DNA of 64,000 nucleotides from assembly GCF_020379485.1 (NCBI RefSeq), contig NC_063443.1, forward strand, positions 19,463,531 to 19,527,530. Direction: 5' to 3'. Below are positions 43,943 through 56,444 of this stretch, piece by piece. This stretch comes from Brassica napus. Taxonomy: Eukaryota; Streptophyta; Magnoliopsida; Brassicales; Brassicaceae. How positions within the stretch are numbered: position 1 is the stretch's first letter; each line of letters starts with the position of its first letter. The position numbers and the translations under genes were made by a program. The notes under the pieces are model-generated. The model was not told where the DNA came from. It did not search any database and saw only the letters and a list, made by a program, of their open reading frames with translations.

Positions 43943-45555
43943 CTCTTTCCGTTTCATAAAAAATATCACTTATACATTTTTTACACAAATTAAAAAATGA
44001 TTAAAATACATTTAAGTTTTTATTAATTACACATATTCAACCAATAGCATTTAAGATAAATAAAATTATTTATAAAATCAATACATTTGTAATTAATTTT
44101 AAGCTGAAAGTTGCATTAGAATTTTAAAATGACATTTTTATGTAGTAAAAAAAAGAGAAAAAGACTAGGATAGCACCAAACCAAGTTTTTGTTCCCAAAG
44201 TAGCACTCAAGGCTCAAAGTCACAAAAATAGGTTTCATTAAAGAGGTAAATCAATACTATTAAAAGGGAAGGAGTCTTAAAAAATCTACCTATGAAAGTT
44301 GTTTGGACCCTTTCATTTATCTCATTATTTTTTTGGTCTTACTTTAAATTTAGACTAACAATATGTTACCATATATTTCTTTAACAATAATTTATTCAAT
44401 TCCTTTATTTATTCAAATCTCACTCCTAAATCCTAATCACTACTATTATTATAATTAACATTTTGATTTTTAATCGTAAAAGCATTGAAACTAATGTTTT
44501 ATATTATCACTTTTATCATATAATATATGATTTAAAGCAAGAGAAGTTACACGACATATATGTGTACATTTTAACTTTCTATTTCCTTTATAATAAAATA
44601 ATCATATCATATATAAACTTTTCCATTAAAATCTCATATCATATACTATACTTTCAACCGTCTATAGTTTGATAGATATTTTCACATTTAAAAACGAGTT
44701 TTCTAAATATTTATGTTACCTTCACCTAAAATCAAAAACTATAATCGTAAACCAAAAACTTAAAAAAAATATCTATAATACCAGAAACATATTCGAAATA
44801 TTCAAATATACCTAATAAACACAACATATTTATGATCGGATCTAAGATAGGAACCGGTCTCAAACAAAGACATGTGGGTGCAAAAAAAAACCAATAGATC
44901 GTCTTCTTTGGACCTGAATTGAACCTATATTTTTGGGTCGGTTCGGTTTGTTTTTTTTGATCTGGATATAATTATCATGCCTAAAAAAAACTTAAGTAAA
45001 AGTGTACATATAAAATCTCAAATAAACTAATTCATAGATTATATAACTGTTAAAAATTATATTTTTTGATAGAATAAGATTTTGTATTATAATATAATCC
45101 AAACCTTAGGGTTTAGAGTTAAGGGGTGGGGTTTTGGAATTAGGGTTTAAAATTTTATAAAAAAATAAATACTAAAATAAAAAATAAAAATTTTAAAAAC
45201 AGTTTCAAAAAGTATTTTTAAATTATAAAAAGAAAAATTTGAAAAAAAATAAAAAAAAAGTTTCGAAAAAAATATTTCAAAAAAAAAATTATAAAAATTT
45301 CGAATCTGAAAACATATAATCTGAAACTATAAAATTTTTTTTTTTTTATTTTATTTTATTTATTTTTATTTATTTTTGTTTGTTTATTTAATTTTAAACC
45401 AAAGGTATTAGGGATATTTTACCCTTTAATGAATGTTATTTTTGTGACTTTTTCCTTCTAGTGCTATTTTTGAGACATAAACTTCAAAAGGTGCTATTAT
45501 TGATAATTGCCCTAAAAAAAAAGTCAAAATGATACTTAATATGAAACATAAAGAG
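43943..45555. mobile_element. Stowaway-type MITE split by a younger insertion
   Basis: The left end CTCTTTCCGTTTCATAAA and the right end ATATGAAACATAAAGAG are inverted copies. Both are bounded by TA (43941-42, 45556-57), the mariner/Stowaway target. The left arm is ~200 bp, the right only ~40 bp. The middle is occupied by another element, which accounts for the unusual 1.6-kb size. Confidence 0.65.
44164..45514. mobile_element. Long-TIR element (MULE-like) nested in the Stowaway MITE
   Basis: The first ~90 bases carry AGCACCAAACCAAG, TAGCACTCAAGG, AAAGTCACAAAAATA and TTCATTAAAG in that order. The last ~110 bases, reversed, carry AATAGCACC, AAAATAGCACT, AAAGTCACAAAAATA and TTCATTAAAGGG in the same order. 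Long imperfect terminal inverted repeats of this kind are typical of Mutator-like non-autonomous elements. The interior is low-complexity AT-rich. No clear 9-bp target duplication can be picked out of the A runs. Confidence 0.6.
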
Positions 45556-46506
45556 TATAAGTTTTCAAACAGATGTGTGATAATTAAAGTTTTTGTTTTA
45601 AACACAGTTCATTCTTAAATAAAAAAACTCAATTCAATAAGTTGTCTTTGAAATTCTATTTTTCACACAAATTTATCTATTTCAATATACCTGACTAAAA
45701 ATAATTATAAATATTATTGGAAAAAAATAATAATTAATTTTATCCCAAATGAATATTAAAGAAACGAGCTTTACAAAACTGTAGAGATACCTGCACATGT
45801 AAGCATAGTAAAAACTTTAGCATACTAATTTTTAATAGCGAGAAATGCAAATAATCACATTGTAAATAATAATATAGGTAAATTAATTGGTAAATAATAA
45901 TATAGGTAAATTAATTGGGTTTCTAGCAAAGTAGAACCAACTAACTACCCATCGAATTTTATTTTTTTCTCGAGTTTCAACACACAAGATAGAATATTCT
46001 TTCCCAAGTTGTAGTGACTAATCACACACGACTTGTATACGCAACAACCGTAGTTCATCATAGCGGTTGCAATCAATTGATATAAGAGTGTTCTTTTTTA
46101 GAAATGGAGTTGAAATATTTGTTGAAAAACAAAAGAAAGGAGATAATATCAGTAAACTACAATATATATGCTCCAAAACCAATATAGCTTATACAAACAA
46201 ACAGTGGGTTATTGTTTTACAGAAGTTTACAACATCTACAACCACACCCTCCAACTCATGAACCAAATCCTGTCCTGAATCCACAAACCACACTATACGA
46301 TGACAAAATTACAAACAATCAATTTGTCTGTCGTGTGTGTTCGTGGAATACTAGTGTAGTAGTATCAAAGAATCACACTTTGAGGGTAAAGAAAAATTGT
46401 TAAAAAGAAATGATATATAGACTGATAGACAGATCCCAACAAGGATGATGAGAACCTTACAAGTTTTTTTTCCTGCGGACAAGTGTTGGTTTAGCAGTTT
46501 TTCCCG

Positions 46507-49404
46507 TTAGCTATCCCTCGGCGTTTTTACGTCGTTATCATCCGTTGCAGCAGCTGTTTTTCGGACGAACTGGCCACGGACACGAGGTCGTTGTTCCGCT
46601 AGTTTTTTCCTGCTTTGGTATCGCACCTGAGTAAAAATAACAAACCACTTTTATCTATCACCCACTAAGGCAACAATTGTCAATATTTTCAAATACAATG
46701 GATTTATATCTTTAAGTTTCTGTCAGCGTTAGTATATGTTATATACTGTGTATCTTAAATGATGACTATAATACATAAACACACAAGTATCTAACAATCA
46801 AATTACCTTCTTTCTGAAGCACCTCTCCTTTCTCTTCTGACGGAACTTTGTCAAAGCAGCTTCCCTTTGAGAGATCTTATTCTCATCTGCTACATTCCCA
46901 CTTCCACTTCCGCTACCATCACCACTTCCGCTTTTGCCAGCACCATTTTCACTTCCCATGTTCACTCCTCCAGCATTCATGCCATTACTGCTTCCATATG
47001 GGTCATTGCTTCCATGACCACTACCTGATCCACTTCCATTCACACTGTAATTGACTGTGTTGTTGTTGTTGTTGTTACCTTCAATCGTCTCATTGTACAC
47101 ATTAGACGATCCATATTGTGGTGGTAACTTCCGCTCAGGGACGTGAACAAGATTATGCGAGGAGTGATGATGATCACACGGTAGAGGCTGAAACAATGAA
47201 CGCTTTGCTGATGAAGATCCTGCCGGGCTTACTTTTGGAGCTCCAGGCTTTGTGAAAGCGTTGTTCACAGTTGTGGAACTCATTTCCACGTTATTGCTAC
47301 CGACGCGGGAGTGATGATTGCTAGGGAGACTCTCGTTCATGTTTGAGTGACAATCACATGCCGCTTCAGTCCTTTTTATAAGTTCTTGGCAATTATTATC
47401 ATGCCGAGGATTGCTTCCCAAGTTCCCGCCAGAAAGCTTATTGTTGTTTAAGGCTGGATTATACCTGTTCAAGTCCAACAATATAACATTATATATAAAA
47501 ACAGAACTTTTAGGATTTGTTTATGATTCTACAGTAAGTACCTTGAGAAAGCTGAACCCTCTGAACGCCTCAGCACATTGCGGTCATCTCTAACTATTGT
47601 CTCATCATCTTTAGCTCCTCTATGCCTCTTTGAACTATGTTCAACGTGCATTGGCTCTTCGGGGTTTTTGATGGCAGCTTCATTGGTGTCTACAGTTTTG
47701 CAGTGTGTGGTAGTAGGTGCCTCGGGTTCTCTGTTATCTTGAAGTTGATGACCAGACGTAGCTTTGAAACCCGAGCCTCCGTCTTCATGCATTTGTTTAC
47801 TTGAACGGCTTTCACTATTGAGGTCCAAAGGTCCCTTTCCAACGCAAGTGCTTTTGGTTAAGGGTTCATCTTTTGGCTCCAGTGTCAGATCACAATTTCC
47901 ATGTATACTAATCTCCAAGTCTCTACCCATTGTGATATCTTCTGCAAAAATTATTTAAAAGATTTATTCAATAACATATTTTAAAGTTTGTGATAAAGAA
48001 GAGTATGGAAGAAACTGAGAGATCACAACTTCTTTTCTTTACCAAATTTTTCATCCTGTTCTTGAGTCTCCTTCTCAGCAGGTGCTGCGATCAAGTGATT
48101 ACCGGGAACCTCGGGGTTGGAATGTACCACTTGTGCGCAAGTGCTATCAACTCGATCCCATGGAGATACCGCTCGTGGACTGTCATCATCAACCTCCACA
48201 GCTTTTTTCGTCCAAGAGCTCTGAAGAAAATATATATATATATATCAAAAACAAATCTAGATTTTACAAATAAAACTTCAGAATTGGTTAACATCATTTA
48301 ATTCATCACGGGGAAGGCAACTTATCAGATAATATATTAGATTATTGATATTTGCACATTTTTCTAACCTGAGCACCACTGCCATCACTACTTCCATCAC
48401 TAGCATTCAGGCCATTGCTCTCATTCTCATTCTCACCACTGCGTCCTGAATCGTTGTCAGATTTCATAATAGTCTTTGATTTCACAGACTTTTGAGTTTG
48501 GTGAGTTCCGCTTTCACTTCCACTGCCGCTAGACTGTGAACAACAAAACAAGGAAATCAATAATTTGAAAATGACTTCATCACATCAAACAGATAAAACA
48601 ACTCCCAACAGTGTTTCAAATATGAGCAAAGCACTTACACTCTGACATCTTCTCCAAACATGTTGCCAAAGGATTTTAAGCTCGTTTTTTCTTATGGGCT
48701 TAACGAGAAAGTCAACAGCTCCTTTTGATAAGCACTTGAAGACCAGCCCCATTGAGTCATGAGATGACATCACTGCAACAACAAATCTCACAGGGGAATG
48801 TAGTTAAAAAGCATCACAGGGGAAGTGACTGATGCACAACGACAAGAGAGATAAAGAACTCACTAATGACAGGGATGTTCCGACGGGATTTGTGATTCAA
48901 AATCTTGCATAAGAGGCCGATACCAGATAAGTAAGGCATGACTACCTCCGTCAACACAATATCAATATGATTGTTTAGATCTTCCAACACCTTCCAAGCT
49001 TGTACACCATTAGCTACCTCAACAACTGCCATGAAATAAAAAAAGAAGTTACTTCTCATTATCAATTAATGGATGCAAATATATACACATAGGCTTCAAA
49101 ACTGACCTTCATAGCTACAATTACGAAGAAGCGCAGTAACTATATAACGAGTACAGTCATCATTCTCCACCAGCAACACTCTTATGGTTCTCACATGAAG
49201 AAACCTTTCCCAGCAAACAGTGGCCGGTGTTTGCTGCGAAATTGGAATTTGCAGTCCACCCCCAGCCCCTCCTGCACTCCCGTTTCTCACATCCATAACA
49301 ACTCCATTAGCTTTATCTTCTCCACTAAGCCTCTCTTTCGTCTCAACGGGCTTCTGATCAGTGACTGGGTAACGCGAACCCTCACCCTCCTCATTAACAT
49401 TCAT
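46507..49404 (-). CDS. PRR7: Pseudo-response regulator 7 (circadian clock)
   Basis: Minus-strand exons 49404-49107, 49025-48864, 48772-48639, 48533-48369, 48220-48043, 47941-47542, 47464-46807 and 46626-46507 give 704 aa. Residues ~75-190 are the pseudo-receiver ([51 protein letters not shown]). Glu replaces the phospho-acceptor Asp, the hallmark of plant PRRs. The middle is Ser/Gly/Asn-rich. The C-terminal CCT domain (about 643-685) reads [19 protein letters not shown] and [21 protein letters not shown]7 is a nuclear transcriptional repressor of CCA1 and LHY and controls period and temperature compensation. In Brassica it is a flowering-time candidate. A 5' UTR intron is likely (about 49673-49432). 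RVE4 lies about 7 kb away. Confidence 0.95.
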
Positions 49405-49431
49405 CACACCAGCTCTGCTTCCCTGTGTTCA

Positions 49432-50264
49432 AAATAATCAAAATATTAAAATACTTCTCCTCACCACTATAAGAACAAATATAATCGAAGAGTAACTCAG
49501 GTTAACAGAACAAAGAGTTGATTAACACGAATCTTGAAACCAGCATAGATTACTGCAAAATCATCAAACCTAAAAACTAAATCTCGATTCTCGACCTAAT
49601 CACATCAAACAAAATCATCTGAATTCCAATTCCTACAATAATCAGATTCTAAAACGAAGAATCGAGCTCTACCTTAGCATCCAGAAATTCAGATCCAGCA
49701 CAAGCAGCTAAACATGGAATCAATAATTAAGAAAGGAAAGCAACTACACAAAGAGAATCTGAGCTTCTCTGCTTATGGAAAGAAGAACAAATTACACAAA
49801 GAGAGTGAGCCAGTTTGATTTATCTCCCAGAGAGTGGATATCGGAGACGACCATAAGTTTTTTTTTCTTTCCCGGAGATGGATAGATATTAGAAAGTTTG
49901 TCGCGGAACCAAAAAAAAAGAAAATAAAAATTGAAATATCTGACGTGGATAAAACTAGAGGTCCCGAACGTCCGATAAGACCCACGTCTGATCGGATATT
50001 TCCACATCACGTATTCGCAGGGATTGCTGACGTGGAGCATATCAAAAACACACGTTCGGGACGCTAGTGGCGGATCTTTAGATCTTTTCGGGTTGACACG
50101 TCGCGTAGTGGGTAGGGAACGCCAAGTTTAATCTCATCTGGACCGTCGACTTGATTCTGGCCAAAGAGGCTGCCGTTTAAAGATTTTATCAGATGTGATT
50201 AATACTGGGCTCAATATATGGGCCGTAAATGAGGCTTTTAAGAAGAAATCCAATAAAAAAGAAA
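49432..50264 (-). promoter_or_regulatory. PRR7 leader intron and promoter, with short evening element
   Basis: A 5' UTR intron (donor AAG|GTAGAG at 49673, acceptor ACACAG at 49432) fits the PRR7 leader. Upstream, AAATATCT at 49934-49941 matches the short evening element bound by CCA1, LHY and RVE proteins, next to TGACGTGG. Two arms, GTCCCGAACGT (49961-49971) and ACGTTCGGGAC (50052-50062), form an inverted repeat around several ACGT elements. These sit in the region expected to drive morning-phased PRR7 transcription. Confidence 0.5.
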
Positions 50265-50346
50265 CGTCGACAGCAGGGTTCGAACCTGCGCGGGCGAAGC
50301 CCAATAGATTTCAAGTCTATCTCCTTAACCACTCGGACATATCGAC
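50265..50346 (-). tRNA. tRNA-Ser (anticodon UGA)
   Basis: The reverse complement is an 82-nt class II tRNA. The acceptor stem GTCGATA pairs with TGTCGAC, the A box is TCCGAGTGGTTAAGG, the anticodon loop CTTGAAA exposes TGA, a long variable arm follows (TTGGGCTTCGCCCGC), and the B box is GGTTCGAACC. The long arm is diagnostic of serine or leucine tRNAs and the anticodon fixes it as serine. No intron. Confidence 0.95.
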
Positions 50347-50510
50347 TGCTTGTCGTTTCTCCCTCACTAGATGAATCAGTAACGTATGTTAGATCGCTTA
50401 TATAGACCTAGAATAAGCCTTTCATTCACCAGAAACGTTGACCTAGTGTAATATTTTCCCGCCATCGTTAGTACCAGAACTCTCTCAGCCGCCGCATCTC
50501 CGTCGCCATC

Positions 50511-51981
50511 ATGGCGGATAAGAAGAAGCGAAAGCGAACTAAAGAGGACAAAGATGAGGATCTTCCTTTCAAAAGCATCCTTGAATCAGACGAAGCTATC
50601 CTGAAACTTCTCAAATCCTACATCTCCTCTTCTCTAACCGCCGCCGCCGCAGGAAGTAGCGGCGCCTCCTCCTCGTCTTCATCGAAACCGCTAACTCTAG
50701 CTGACCTCTCTCTCTCATCCTCCTGCCGTGAAGTTGCGGATCTCTCCCTCTCCTCCGTCCAGACGGAAATAGAGACGGTCATCGTTCAGATCGCCCGTTC
50801 CATCCTCGCCGGAGATGGATTCTCCTTCAGCGTTCCCTCGCGCGCCGCATCTAATCAGCTCTATGTCCCTGAGCTAGACCGCATAGTGCTTAAAGACAAA
50901 TCTACCCTCCGTCCCTTTGCGTCAGTTTCTTCCGTCAGGAAGACAACCATCACCACGCGGATACTCGCCCTTATCCACCAACTCTGCCTTAGGAACATTC
51001 ACGTCACTAAGCGTGATCTCTTCTACACAGACGTTAAGCTTTTCCAGGTAAAGTTTCTTCCTTTCAGTTTTACACATTCCAAGCTCTCAGATTTGATGAT
51101 AAAGATAGTAACTTTTAGATTCAAAATAATCTCTCTGGCTTTTTCTGGCATTGATTATATATAGTTGAACAGAAAAGTTTCAAATTTGGAAGAGTTTGGA
51201 ACCAATTTGCAACCTTGATGAATTTCAGGACCAGACACAGAGTGATGCTGTGTTGGACGATGTGTCGTGTATGCTCGGCTGCACAAGGTCAAGCCTCAAT
51301 GTAATTGCAGCGGAGAAAGGTGTGGTGGTGGGAAGGCTCATATTCAGTGACAACGGAGACATGATAGACTGCACCAAGATGGGGATGGGTGGGAAAGCCA
51401 TTCCACCGAACATCGATCGAGTTGGAGACATGCAGAGTGATGCTATGTTCATACTCTTAGTTGAGAAAGATGCAGCTTACATAAGGCTAGCTGAAGACAG
51501 ATTCTACAACCGGTTCCCCTGCATCATCGTCACTGCAAAAGGCCAGCCCGATGTAGCCACGAGGCTGTTCTTGAGGAAGATGAAAATGGAGCTTAAGCTT
51601 CCGGTGCTTGCCTTGGTGGATAGTGATCCTTACGGGTTGAAGATCTTGTCGGTTTATGGATGCGGGTCGAAGAACATGTCTTACGATAGCGCAAACTTGA
51701 CTACACCTGATATTAAGTGGCTTGGGATCAGGCCAAGTGATTTGGATAAGTACAAGATTCCTGAGCAGTGTAGGTTGCCGATGACTGAGCAGGATATTAA
51801 GACCGGGAAGGATATGCTGGAGGAGGATTTCGTGAAGAAGAATCCTGGGTGGGTCGAAGAACTTAACCTGATGGTGAAGACAAAGCAGAAGGCTGAGATT
51901 CAGGCGTTGAGTTCTTTTGGTTTCCAGTATTTATCAGAAGTTTACTTGCCCCTGAAACTGCAGCAGCAGGATTGGCTCTGA
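50511..51981 (+). CDS. SPO11-3: Topoisomerase VI subunit A (SPO11-3 / RHL2 / BIN5)
   Basis: Two exons, 50511-51047 and 51229-51981, encode 429 aa. After a basic start ([13 protein letters not shown]) and a Ser/Ala-rich stretch comes the winged-helix catalytic domain with [12 protein letters not shown]; Tyr at about residue 172 is the expected DNA-cleaving residue. The TOPRIM domain follows with LLVEKDAAY (metal Glu) and LVDSDPYG (DxD). This is the plant topo VI A subunit, which with subunit B, RHL1 and BIN4 decatenates DNA during endoreduplication and cell growth. It differs from meiotic SPO11-1/2. The plus-strand gene starts 165 bp from the tRNA-Ser gene. Recalled counterpart is At5g02820. 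All key residues are present. Confidence 0.94.
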
Positions 51982-52252
51982 TCTTCAGGTTGCTGTTCTT
52001 ATTGAGTTACTGTTCAATTAGAGACCAACAAGTTTACTGATATGTGTTATCGCAGAGATCGATATTTGGGTTTTAAATTGTGTTGTATCGGTTTACACAG
52101 AACTGGGAAGATATTTGTAAGCTGTTTTTTCTGAATGTACACAGATATTTGCATCAAGATATTCTGCAATCTTTCCTCGTTATTTTTCTCCAATTTAGTT
52201 TGAAATTTGCATAGAATACAAAGATGATTAGTTATGTACCAGTCAGGATCAA
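51982..52252. other. Convergent 3' ends of SPO11-3 and PPR genes
   Basis: Only 271 bp separate the two stop codons, so the 3' UTRs probably abut or overlap. Confidence 0.6.
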
Positions 52253-55200
52253 CTACTTTTTGCGCTGCAGCCACTTATGCAAAGACGCCTTTGTCACCAT
52301 CAACCTCTCCAGAATTGCAGGCCTCCTCGTAGTGGACATACCGACAATCGACTTGGTGTTCTCTGAAGTATGTTCTGTATTTTGGTCTGCATCATCCACA
52401 AATCTTGCATCCTGTGTTATATCTAGCACACGTCTTTGTCCAGCAGGAAGAACCACCAGAGACAATTCATCTTTCAGGAGCTTTACTAGCGCATCTTTTA
52501 CAGCAACCTCTTGCTTCCCTGAATCGGTATTTGCTTCACCGGTTCCTAGGATGATCACCAAATCATCTTTCACAACATCACCTGCAAGAGGGAGATTCAG
52601 TTAGTTACAATAGTGCATGTGATACTTGTATGATCCAATTTGAAGTGGTTAGTGAGTCAAAACAGTAAATGAAAGAGAGAGGATGTATTGGTTTATGTGT
52701 ATTGATTCTTACCTCGTGTATAGTCTTCCTTGATCATTCGCAAAACTGCTAGAACAACAAGTCGAGCCTCAACCTGTTAATGGATGAATAAGGTTGACAT
52801 GAGCATATGCTTCAGGAGTTGGATTGATAGGAGTATAAGCACATAAAATACTTCAATGCCTCATTGGTTGTCACCATTAACTTACCTTGGTAAGTTCTTG
52901 AAGGTCAATTGCAAGGTGTCCGGATGTTCTCTCTTGCAAGTGCGAAGCTACTTTTTCAATGAGTAGACTAACAGGTCTCCCAAAGTCAGTACCTTCCAGG
53001 TCGCTTGCTTTGTTTTGGCTTTGGCTGTTTTCCTGAATGACTCCTTCGCACCACTCCTCAATAAGTTCCTTGAGAAAGTGATCGTTAGGTTTGTACCTGC
53101 AGTATAGTGGTTTTGCTTGTGAGAAAAGAGGAACATCTCTTCAGTTGTATGAAGATACAGAACGATCAAACGAGAAATAGAAGTATATTATAAAACTTGA
53201 TTGTACTTTACCCTGCTTTTCGCATGTCCTGATATATGGCTAAGCATTGCCTCACTTCAAGTAAAGAACCATATTTGCTTCGTGCTTTGAGAAGCGTATT
53301 ATAGGTCACCTGAGAAACAAATTTCTGGTATCAGAAATGCTGAAACAACTGAGAAACTGCTTACCCTGTCCTATCTAAATGTAGTTCGTTTAGCTAAAAG
53401 ACTTTATTTACTTAATTCCGGTCTGCTGCTAAGGTGGCGTAAACAGTTAAATCCTTTTGCTGAAGGATTAATATACAGGAAATAAGAGAACAAAAAGCAA
53501 TAAAGCCATCCGACAAGGAGAGTTACCCAGTTTGGCTTTATCTGAAATCTCCTCATCTCCTCGAACAAAGAAAATGCCAACTTTAAACTTTTATTTTCCG
53601 CGCATATCTACAAGACATGTTGAAACTTTACACCTCTGAGTTGAGCAATAACTAAGAACAAGGGAGAAATGTCAGCACTACTAAGAGAGAGAATAAACCT
53701 TGATAGCTGTTGTGTAGGCAACAACATCAGGTCTGGTTCCATCTGAATGCATAGTTCTCAGAATCTGTGCTGGAAGAAGAATTTCTGTTAGGGAACTTAT
53801 AACCTTTCTGCATATAACAAATTCAAAAAATATCAAGAGAAGAGTTGACTCACCCGTACGGCACCTTCTACATCGCCTGAACCTCCACATATATCAATCA
53901 AAGTCGACCACGTTATTTGATTAGGCGCAAGACCTAGGCTCTTCATTTCGTCCATCAATTCTTTTCCTCTATAGTAATCGGTACCACAAGCTTTCAAGAG
54001 TATATTATACGTTGCTGTTGTTGGTTTGAAGAAGAATCTATTTGAAGCTTGGATATAAGGTGAAGAATTGCTTTTCACCAAAGACCCTGGACCATGATGG
54101 TTCAATTTATTTGGGTTGAAAACGCCACCTTTACTAATTATATCATCTGCATACAAGGCTTCCTTTGCGGAGCTTCCCTTCCAAGATTGAAAAAGTCGAA
54201 AGGCTCGATCATACTGGCAAGCTTCAACGCAAGCATGCAGTAGGATGTTGAAACACTGAGAATTGGGCTCGCAACCAGATGCAAGCATTTCTTCAAATAG
54301 GTGATTTGCCTGCTCCACTAAGCCTGCGTTGGCACATGCGCTGATTAACGACGACCATGTATGAGTATTTGGGGTTACACCAACAGATTGCATATCCTCT
54401 TTGACTTTTAGAGCCATTTTCCACATCTTTGCATCTGCAAAAACCTGATCTCGAGGCATTATTTAGAGACCCAAGGGATACAATATGTCTTGCTTTACCA
54501 AACATGCCAATAATATACCTTTATAATAGTACAATATGTAAAGGCGTCCAACTTCAACAGTCCAGAGGATTCCATTCGTTTTGCTTCTTTGTATATGTCC
54601 TGGGCGAGATCAACCCGTCCAGCCAGGCAACATGTTTTCAGTAGTATGTTGTAGGATGTCATGTCAGCTGTAACATTAAGTTTCTGCGCATGACATGTAG
54701 AGTTTGAAGGTCAGTCAATACGCACTCGTAAATCTGAAACAGTTCACCTACTCATAACTAGAACCAACATCAAAATATAACCTACCAATTCGAAAAACTA
54801 TCTAGGACAGTTCACCTACTCATTAAATTACATAGTGTTATCAAGAGAGAAGGAAGCACACACCTGCATATTCTTGTATACTTTTAGTGTGTACCCAAGA
54901 TCATGGGAATTAACATTCATTAGGCTGTTCATAACATAAATATTTGGCTTAATGTCTTCTTTCAGTAGATCCTGCCACAAGAATTTGAGTTAACTTCAAG
55001 TGAATGTACCCAAATGAAAAAAAAAACTTGAAGAGCGCATGCACTTCTGTAGTAGCAACTTAGTATTTCAATTAAGTGATGCTTACGTGAAAAGCCAGTA
55101 TAATCAGGGAATTACCTCATATATGTACCTTGATTTGACATAATCACCACAAAGGCCACAAACATCTATCATAGTGCGGTATATATACATGTTAGGAGCA

Positions 55201-56121
55201 TCCAAAATCTGTTTGCAGGCTTCATATGCTGTCATTACAGAGGCCATATCTCCTTTCTTCCCAAAACCAAGAATAATTCTACAAAGCAGTATCTCTGTAT
55301 GCGGCAAAAGACATGCGTATCTGCATTGCATATTCATCAAATCATTAACACACACACTCGTGGTTATTGGCCCAAAGAAGACCAGAACAAGCCTTACCTA
55401 AGAGCTAACTGGGGATTGGAAATGTCAACACAAATCTTGATGACATCAAACGGATCCACCAGGTCTTTGATTTTGAATCTGAAACCTGTAAATATCAATC
55501 ATCCGAGGTTCAAAGTCTGTTTTAACAGCACAATGTAACAGCAAGATTGATGGTATATATACCGGCAAGTATCTCCATCAAGTCAATAGCTTTCTCAACT
55601 TGCACAGAGTTAGCCATTGCGCGAAACTGCTTCCTCATCAGCTTCACAGACGAGTCATCATTGACGAGGTCCAACGGAGCAATCCCTACCTTCTCAATTC
55701 TCTTCAGAGTGTAAACCACGCTCTCAACCTTCCCTTGCCTAAGATTCAATGCAATCCCTTTCGATAAGAGATCAGAATCAACCATCGAAGCGAATCGCGC
55801 CGCATTGGCTCCGGACTCCGCAGCTAAGGTCTCGGCGATGAGCGCTACGTCTTGGATTCTGCCGTCCTCGGCGAGCTTCGAGGCGAAATCGGCGTAATAC
55901 TCCACGGAACCGTCTGGAGTCCATCTCACGGCGTCGGGGAAGTGATTTGAGAGATGATTCGCCGATGAAAGTGAAGGCAGTTGCTTGGTGAGAGAAGAAG
56001 TGTATTTAGTTTTACGGTTGTGCTCCGGTGCGGTGGCGTAGCGGCGGCGGTGATTGTGGTGGTGGTGGTGAGGATTGGTTATGAGGGAGGAGGAGGGGAA
56101 GACGATGACAAGGTCTCTCAT
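52253..56121 (-). CDS. Pentatricopeptide repeat protein with SMR-like C-terminus, probably chloroplast
   Basis: Twelve exons on the minus strand encode 853 aa: 56121-55563, 55485-55398, 55320-55116, 54971-54864, 54683-54519, 54444-53854, 53764-53699, 53607-53527, 53309-53212, 53096-52886, 52773-52713, 52581-52253. The start MRDLVIVFPSSSLI is used; an in-frame ATG 12 codons upstream (56157) is possible. PPR motifs run through the middle (MTSYNILLKTCCLAGRVDLA, THTWSSLISACANAGLVEQA, NQITWSTLIDICGGSGDVEG, NWVTYNTLLKARSKYG). The C-terminal ~140 aa look like a degenerate SMR domain: AIDLQELTKVEARLVVLAVL and LVIILGTGEAN in place of the usual LDLH and TGxG. PPR-SMR proteins bind organelle RNA. Recalled counterpart At5g02830. 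Confidence 0.88.
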
Positions 56122-56444
56122 TCCTCGCCAACGGTTAGGATCATCATCATCAATCACACTGGCTCACTCTCTCTGCTTTTTATTTTATTTTATTTTTATT
56201 GGATTGGATTTGAGAGGCTGTTCTTACGACTACTGAACCGGACCGGGTTTGTGGTGGTACAGTACACCGGTTTGACATTTAATTTTTAATAAAATTAAAA
56301 AAGGGAGAAAAATGTATGGCCTCAAAATCGAAGCGAACCGTCTCCACATATTTATCACCAACTTCTTGCCCGCCATGTGGATAATCCTCATCTCTCTCTC
56401 TCTTCACTCTCTCTCTCTAAACGATCGCTATCTTGGAAAAACCG
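56122..56444. promoter_or_regulatory. Compact divergent promoter, PPR gene / RVE4
   Basis: Only 323 bp separate the two start codons. A CT-rich tract (CTCTCTCTCT) at 56391-56420 lies in the RVE4 leader. The start codon regions face away from each other, so the genes share one short regulatory stretch. Confidence 0.6.

Larger units (their letters stand above)
43796..46506. other. Transposon-filled spacer before PRR7
   Basis: Most of 43943-45555 is a nested MITE pair (see below). The rest is AT-rich without genes; a 28-bp tandem pair (TAAATAATAATATAGG core) lies near 45871-45920. A plus-strand frame at 46067-46403 has no coding features. Confidence 0.55.
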
